Shown here: positions 7,183 to 10,704 of the stretch, piece by piece
How positions within the stretch are numbered: the first letter of the stretch is position 1
Layout: every line of letters begins with the position of its first letter
Source: an uncultured Eubacteriales bacterium
Lineage (GTDB): Bacteria > Bacillota > Clostridia > Lachnospirales > Lachnospiraceae
Direction of reading: 5' to 3'
Assembly (NCBI GenBank): GCA_900549105.1
Contig: URND01000104.1
Location: 1 to 10,704 of the forward strand
DNA: 10,704 bases
Program-made: the position numbers and the translations under genes
The notes under the pieces: generated by a model
Told to the model about the DNA's origin: nothing
Databases searched by the model: none
What the model saw: the letters and a program-made list of their open reading frames with translations, nothing else

Positions 7183-7739
7183 TGAAACGTTGTTTATATG
7201 TACTAAATGTTTTAACAATGATATGGAGCCTTGCCGCATGCGGCAAGGCCGTTTCGTCCCCTCGGGCTCTTTCGGAAACAGAAGAAATCCATCTGGGATA
7301 TGTTGATGAAAATTCGGAGATAGAAATTGTGGATACAGAAAAGATTACCGTCAGGCCGGACAAAATCAATGTGGGTTTTGCCCAGAGCTCTAATCTGCTT
7401 GAATGGCAGGTTGCTCAGACCGAATCTTTTTACGCAGCATTCATGGAGAGCGACGGGTATCATTTGAATATAACCGATGCCCATGGCGATGCTGAACGCC
7501 AGAGAGAACAGTTGGAAAATCTTATCAGTGCTCCTATGGATGTATTGTTTATTGTCCCGGTGAATCCGGATGAGATTTCAGATATTGTGGTGCGGGCGGA
7601 AAGTGCCGGTATCCGTGTGATTCTTCTGGAAGCAGAAGAGGCAAAGGCCCTCGGCGGTGATGAAGCGCGGCGGCAGCTGGAGAGAGATACTTTGACATAT
7701 AGAGATACTTTGACATATGAGACAGACAAAAAGAGGTAG
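7182..7739 (+). CDS. Small lipoprotein resembling one lobe of a sugar-type substrate-binding protein
   Basis: The 185-aa product begins with a lipoprotein signal: MKR, a hydrophobic stretch, then lipobox LAAC with acylated C20. It should be anchored on the outside of the membrane. After an acidic linker (about 21-58), residues 60-151 (KINVGFAQSS at the front, MDVLFIVPVN in the middle, IRVILLEAEE at the end) resemble the first alpha/beta lobe of a periplasmic-binding-protein/LacI-type receptor. Family members with both lobes are about 320-350 aa. Here the second lobe is missing and replaced by a charged tail containing RDTLTY twice (168-179). It may be a degraded binding protein or a stable one-lobe adaptor. 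No permease or ATPase gene is adjacent, so sugar transport is doubtful. It starts in a TAATG overlap with telA with only a weak ribosome site (GGAA 7167-7170), implying translational coupling. It ends 2 nt before uvrA. The gene is likely real; the function is unknown. Confidence 0.75.
   Translation: MKRCLYVLNVLTMIWSLAACGKAVSSPRALSETEEIHLGYVDENSEIEIVDTEKITVRPDKINVGFAQSSNLLEWQVAQTESFYAAFMESDGYHLNITDAHGDAERQREQLENLISAPMDVLFIVPVNPDEISDIVVRAESAGIRVILLEAEEAKALGGDEARRQLERDTLTYRDTLTYETDKKR
7228..7249. repeat. 22-bp perfect palindrome within the lipoprotein gene
   Basis: The arm GCCTTGCCGCA (7228-7238) is followed directly by its exact reverse complement (7239-7249). In RNA this gives a 9-bp G+C-rich hairpin with loop CAUG. 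It lies 45 nt after the telA stop, over the codons for the lipobox. The downstream CGTTTCGT is only slightly U-rich. It could act as an attenuator or weak terminator after telA, as a translational control element, or as a protein-binding site. Confidence 0.6.
7683..7718 (+). repeat. Perfect 18-bp tandem duplication, in frame
   Basis: AGAGATACTTTGACATAT occurs at 7683-7700 and, with no mismatch, at 7701-7718. The unit is 6 codons and starts exactly on a codon boundary, so it adds RDTLTY twice to the lipoprotein tail. Each unit contains the exact -35 consensus TTGACA (7692-7697 and 7710-7715). Perfect identity suggests a recent slippage event. Confidence 0.9.
7692..7721 (+). promoter_or_regulatory. 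Possible promoter close to uvrA
   Basis: TTGACA (7692-7697, exact consensus) is followed after 18 nt by TATGAG (7716-7721, 4 of 6 matches). A start near 7728 would leave a leader of about 14 nt containing the uvrA ribosome site AGAGG (7732-7736). The arrangement exists only because of the 18-bp duplication: the -35 is in copy 1 and the -10 starts in copy 2. This is speculative; uvrA could depend wholly on transcription from upstream. I see no LexA-type GAAC-N4-GTTC box here. Confidence 0.3.
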
Positions 7740-7741
7740 TT

Positions 7742-10588
7742 ATGGCAGGAAAAAAAGAGTATATAAAGATTAGAGGCGCCAGAGAGCATAACTTAAAGGG
7801 AATTGATATTGATATTCCGAGAAATGAACTGGTTGTTCTTACCGGCTTGAGCGGTTCGGGCAAGTCTTCTCTGGCCTTTGATACAATTTACGCAGAGGGA
7901 CAGCGGCGGTATATGGAGTCTTTATCATCCTATGCCCGTCAGTTCCTGGGGCAGATGGAGAAACCGGATGTGGAGAGCATTTCAGGCCTTCCTCCGGCAA
8001 TTTCTATTGATCAGAAATCAACAAACCGGAATCCCCGTTCCACGGTTGGAACAGTCACGGAGATTTATGACTATCTGCGTTTGCTTTATGCCCGAATCGG
8101 TATTCCCCATTGTCCGAAATGCGGCAAGGTCATTCAGAAGCAGACGGTAGACCAGATGGTGGACGCTATTCTGGCATTGCCGGAGAGGACACGGATTCAG
8201 CTCTTGGCGCCGGTGGTCCGCGGACGCAAGGGCGAACATGCGAAAATCTTTCAGCAGGCAAAGCGGAGCGGTTATGTCCGGGTTATGGTGGACGGCAATC
8301 TCTATGATTTGTCGGAAGAGATTAAACTGGATAAAAATAAAAAGCATAATATTGAGATTGTTGTGGATAGGCTGGCAATCAAAGAGGGCATTGAGAAACG
8401 TCTGACGGATTCGCTGGAAACAACGATGAAATTATCGGATGGCCTTGTTGTTGTTGATGTCATTGGGGGCGAACCAATGAATTTCAGCCAGAGCTTTTCA
8501 TGTCCGGACTGCGGCGTCAGCCTGGATGAGATTGAACCGAGAAGTTTTTCCTTCAATAATCCTTTTGGAGCCTGCCCGGTGTGTAAAGGCCTGGGCTTTA
8601 AAATGGAATTTTCGGAAGAGCTGCTGATTCCGGATACATCGCTGAGCATTAATGAGGGGGCTATTGCGGCCATGGGCTGGCAGTCGGCCAATTCAAAGGG
8701 AAGCTTTACCAATGCAATTCTTGTTGCCCTGGCGGACCATTATCATTTTTCCCTGGACACGCCGTTTAAAGATTATCCGAGAAAAGTAAAGGATATTTTG
8801 ATTCACGGCACCAATGGAGAATCAGTGAAAGTCCACTATAAGGGCATGCGCGGCGAAGGCGTTTATGATGTGGCTTTCGAGGGACTGATTCGCAATATGG
8901 AGCGGAAATACCGGGAGACAAGTTCAGAGATTACCCGGCAGGAGTATGAAAATTATATGATGATTACGCCTTGCGGCGAGTGCGGCGGCAAACGTTTGAA
9001 ACGGGAGTCACTGGCGGTGACGGTGTCCGATAAGAATATTGCGGAAATTACGGAAATGTCCATCGTTGACCTTTTGAAGTTTATGAATCAATTGACTCTA
9101 AGCGAGCATCAGCAGATGATTGGCCAGCAGATATTAAAAGAAATCCGTTCCCGTTTGGGATTCCTTGTCAATGTGGGGCTGGATTATCTGATGCTGGCCC
9201 GTTCCACAGGGACATTGTCCGGCGGCGAAGCACAGCGAATCCGTCTGGCGACCCAGATTGGTTCGGGCCTGGTTGGGGTTGCCTATATTTTGGACGAGCC
9301 GAGTATCGGCCTGCATCAAAAAGATAATGATAAGCTTCTGAAGGCTCTTAAAGACCTCCGGGATTTGGGAAATAGCCTTATAGTGGTGGAACATGATGAA
9401 GATACCATGTTAGAATCAGACTATGTGGTAGATATAGGCCCAGGAGCTGGTGAACATGGCGGAGAAGTGGTGGCAAAGGGAACACCGAAGGAATTTGTCC
9501 GCAGCCGCAAGTCCATTACGGCCGCTTACCTTTCCGGCAAAAAACGGATTCCGGTTCCGCCTCAGCGCCGTCAGCCGACAGGCCATCTCACCATTCTCGG
9601 CGCCCAGGAAAATAATCTGAAAAATATTGATGTAGATATTCCGCTGGGCGTTTTCACCTGTGTTACGGGTGTGTCCGGTTCAGGCAAGAGCTCAATTGTT
9701 AATGAGATTTTGTATAAACGTCTGGCCAGAGATTTGAATCACTCAAAAACATCCCGTCCGGGCAAACACAAAGATATTCTCGGTGTAGAGCAGTTGGACA
9801 AGGTGATTAATATTGACCAGTCTCCAATCGGGCGGACACCGCGGTCCAATCCGGCCACTTATACGGGTGTTTTTGATATGATTAGAGATTTATTTGCCTC
9901 CACCGTGGATGCCAAAGAGCGGGGTTACAAAAAAGGTCGATTCAGTTTTAATGTCAAGGGCGGCCGCTGCGAGGCCTGCGCCGGAGACGGCATCATCAAG
10001 ATTGAAATGCACTTTCTGGCGGATGTTTATGTGCCTTGCGAAGTCTGTCAGGGCAAACGCTATAATCGGGAAACTCTGGAGGTTAAATATAAAGGCAAAA
10101 ACATTTACGATGTCCTGAATATGACGGTTGAAGAGGCCTTGGACTTCTTTGAAAATGTGCCGTCCATCCGGCGGAAAATGGAAACCCTCAACGATGTGGG
10201 GCTTTCTTATGTCCGGCTCGGACAGCCGTCAACGACTCTGTCCGGCGGCGAAGCTCAGCGTGTCAAGCTGGCGACCGAACTCAGCCGTCGAAGTACCGGA
10301 AGGACGATATACATCCTTGATGAGCCGACAACGGGGCTTCATTTTGCGGATGTCCATAAACTTATCGAAATTCTCCACCGCCTGACGGACGGCGGAAATA
10401 CGGTGGTTGTTATCGAGCATAACCTGGATGTCATTAAGACGGCGGATTATATTATCGATATCGGGCCGGACGGCGGTGACCGGGGCGGCACCGTGATTGC
10501 CCAGGGAACACCGGAAGAAGTGGCCCAGTCATCGGTTTCCTACACGGGTAAATATATCCGAAAATATTTGGAGCGGGATAAAAAATAG
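7742..10588 (+). CDS. uvrA: Excinuclease ABC subunit A (UvrA), DNA damage sensor ATPase
   Basis: UvrA recognises helix-distorting DNA lesions with UvrB and starts nucleotide excision repair. At 948 aa it is full length. The two ABC ATPase modules are complete: Walker A GLSGSGKSS (35-43) and GVSGSGKSS (643-651), signature LSGGEAQR (492-499 and 833-840), Walker B ILDEPS (516-521) and ILDEPT (858-863), with the histidine switches H551 and H893. Cysteines for three zinc modules are visible: C124/C127 with C411/C414, C254/C257 with C278/C281, and C743/C746 with C766/C769. The UvrB-binding and DNA-binding insertions lie between the first Walker A and signature. It is the canonical UvrA, not the shorter UvrA2 type. 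The ATG at 7742 follows AGAGG (7732-7736), 2 nt after the lipoprotein stop, so uvrA is the last gene of the xpaC-telA unit here. uvrB and uvrC are not in the window. Confidence 0.98.
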   Translation: MAGKKEYIKIRGAREHNLKGIDIDIPRNELVVLTGLSGSGKSSLAFDTIYAEGQRRYMESLSSYARQFLGQMEKPDVESISGLPPAISIDQKSTNRNPRSTVGTVTEIYDYLRLLYARIGIPHCPKCGKVIQKQTVDQMVDAILALPERTRIQLLAPVVRGRKGEHAKIFQQAKRSGYVRVMVDGNLYDLSEEIKLDKNKKHNIEIVVDRLAIKEGIEKRLTDSLETTMKLSDGLVVVDVIGGEPMNFSQSFSCPDCGVSLDEIEPRSFSFNNPFGACPVCKGLGFKMEFSEELLIPDTSLSINEGAIAAMGWQSANSKGSFTNAILVALADHYHFSLDTPFKDYPRKVKDILIHGTNGESVKVHYKGMRGEGVYDVAFEGLIRNMERKYRETSSEITRQEYENYMMITPCGECGGKRLKRESLAVTVSDKNIAEITEMSIVDLLKFMNQLTLSEHQQMIGQQILKEIRSRLGFLVNVGLDYLMLARSTGTLSGGEAQRIRLATQIGSGLVGVAYILDEPSIGLHQKDNDKLLKALKDLRDLGNSLIVVEHDEDTMLESDYVVDIGPGAGEHGGEVVAKGTPKEFVRSRKSITAAYLSGKKRIPVPPQRRQPTGHLTILGAQENNLKNIDVDIPLGVFTCVTGVSGSGKSSIVNEILYKRLARDLNHSKTSRPGKHKDILGVEQLDKVINIDQSPIGRTPRSNPATYTGVFDMIRDLFASTVDAKERGYKKGRFSFNVKGGRCEACAGDGIIKIEMHFLADVYVPCEVCQGKRYNRETLEVKYKGKNIYDVLNMTVEEALDFFENVPSIRRKMETLNDVGLSYVRLGQPSTTLSGGEAQRVKLATELSRRSTGRTIYILDEPTTGLHFADVHKLIEILHRLTDGGNTVVVIEHNLDVIKTADYIIDIGPDGGDRGGTVIAQGTPEEVAQSSVSYTGKYIRKYLERDKK

Positions 10589-10622
10589 TGGAATTTGATT
10601 TGAAAATGTTGTAATATAGAAT

Positions 10623-10704
10623 TTATCCCATTCGGGCATCCCGCATGTTAGATGCTTCGCATGGGCGCGCTGCGTCAGGCTTCGCGCGATAAGGTATCCC
10701 CCTT
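10623..10704. repeat. G+C-rich, multiply palindromic intergenic element (3' end not reached)
   Basis: After an A/T-rich spacer (10589-10626) the sequence becomes G+C-rich with nested inverted repeats: TTATC (10623-10627) with GATAA (10688-10692), CCCAT (10627-10631) with ATGGG (10661-10665), CGGG with CCCG (10633-10643), GCATC (10636-10640) with GATGC (10651-10655), and GCGCG (10665-10669) with CGCGC (10683-10687). GCTTCGC also occurs twice (10654-10660, 10679-10685). No open frame with a ribosome site is visible. It resembles an interspersed palindromic repeat or a structured 3' end of uvrA. There is no U tract, so an ordinary terminator is not supported. Confidence 0.4.

Noticed and set aside
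7182..7739. Component of a functional sugar ABC transporter
   Set aside because: The binding protein lacks its second lobe and no permease or transporter ATPase is adjacent; the ABC modules downstream belong to UvrA.
8302..8712. 136-aa open frame on the minus strand inside uvrA
   Set aside because: It is fully antisense to conserved UvrA sequence with zinc-binding cysteines; Ser/Leu-rich composition and no domain mark it as a shadow.

Overview
The window reads as a chromosomal segment of a low-to-moderate G+C Firmicute, most likely a clostridium of the Lachnospiraceae type. The evidence is the strong AGGAGG-like ribosome binding sites, a transketolase split into two subunits, a short TalC-type transaldolase, the three-domain aminopeptidase P, and an XpaC/TelA pair. 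All genes lie on the + strand with little non-coding space. The taxonomic call is an inference from gene content, not from a marker gene.

Layout. Bases 1-90 are the Ala/Glu-rich C-terminus of an unidentified protein, followed by a hairpin terminator (99-130). Next is a 601-aa M24 aminopeptidase P (163-1968). A promoter region (1981-2075) carries a 20-bp sequence twice, each copy with an extended -10 box. It precedes talC (2115-2768) and the two overlapping transketolase genes (2844-3683 and 3671-4609). Together these encode the non-oxidative pentose phosphate branch: transaldolase plus transketolase interconvert C3 to C7 sugar phosphates. A strong intrinsic terminator (4635-4675) closes this unit.

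A second unit starts from a promoter at 4688-4716. It contains an XpaC-like membrane protein (4762-6021), a TelA-family toxic-anion-resistance protein (6034-7182), a small lipoprotein resembling only the first lobe of a sugar-binding protein (7182-7739), and uvrA (7742-10588). Spacings are 12 nt, a 1-nt overlap and 2 nt, so the four genes are probably co-transcribed and partly translationally coupled. This links an envelope/toxic-compound stress module of poorly known function to the excision-repair damage sensor UvrA. The last 80 or so bases hold a G+C-rich, multiply palindromic non-coding element cut by the window end.

Most of the window is conventional housekeeping sequence. The parts that deserve a second look are the XpaC-TelA-lipoprotein cluster with its half-length binding protein, a 22-bp perfect palindrome inside that lipoprotein gene, an in-frame 18-bp tandem duplication at its 3' end just before uvrA, the duplicated promoter upstream of talC, and the structured element after uvrA.
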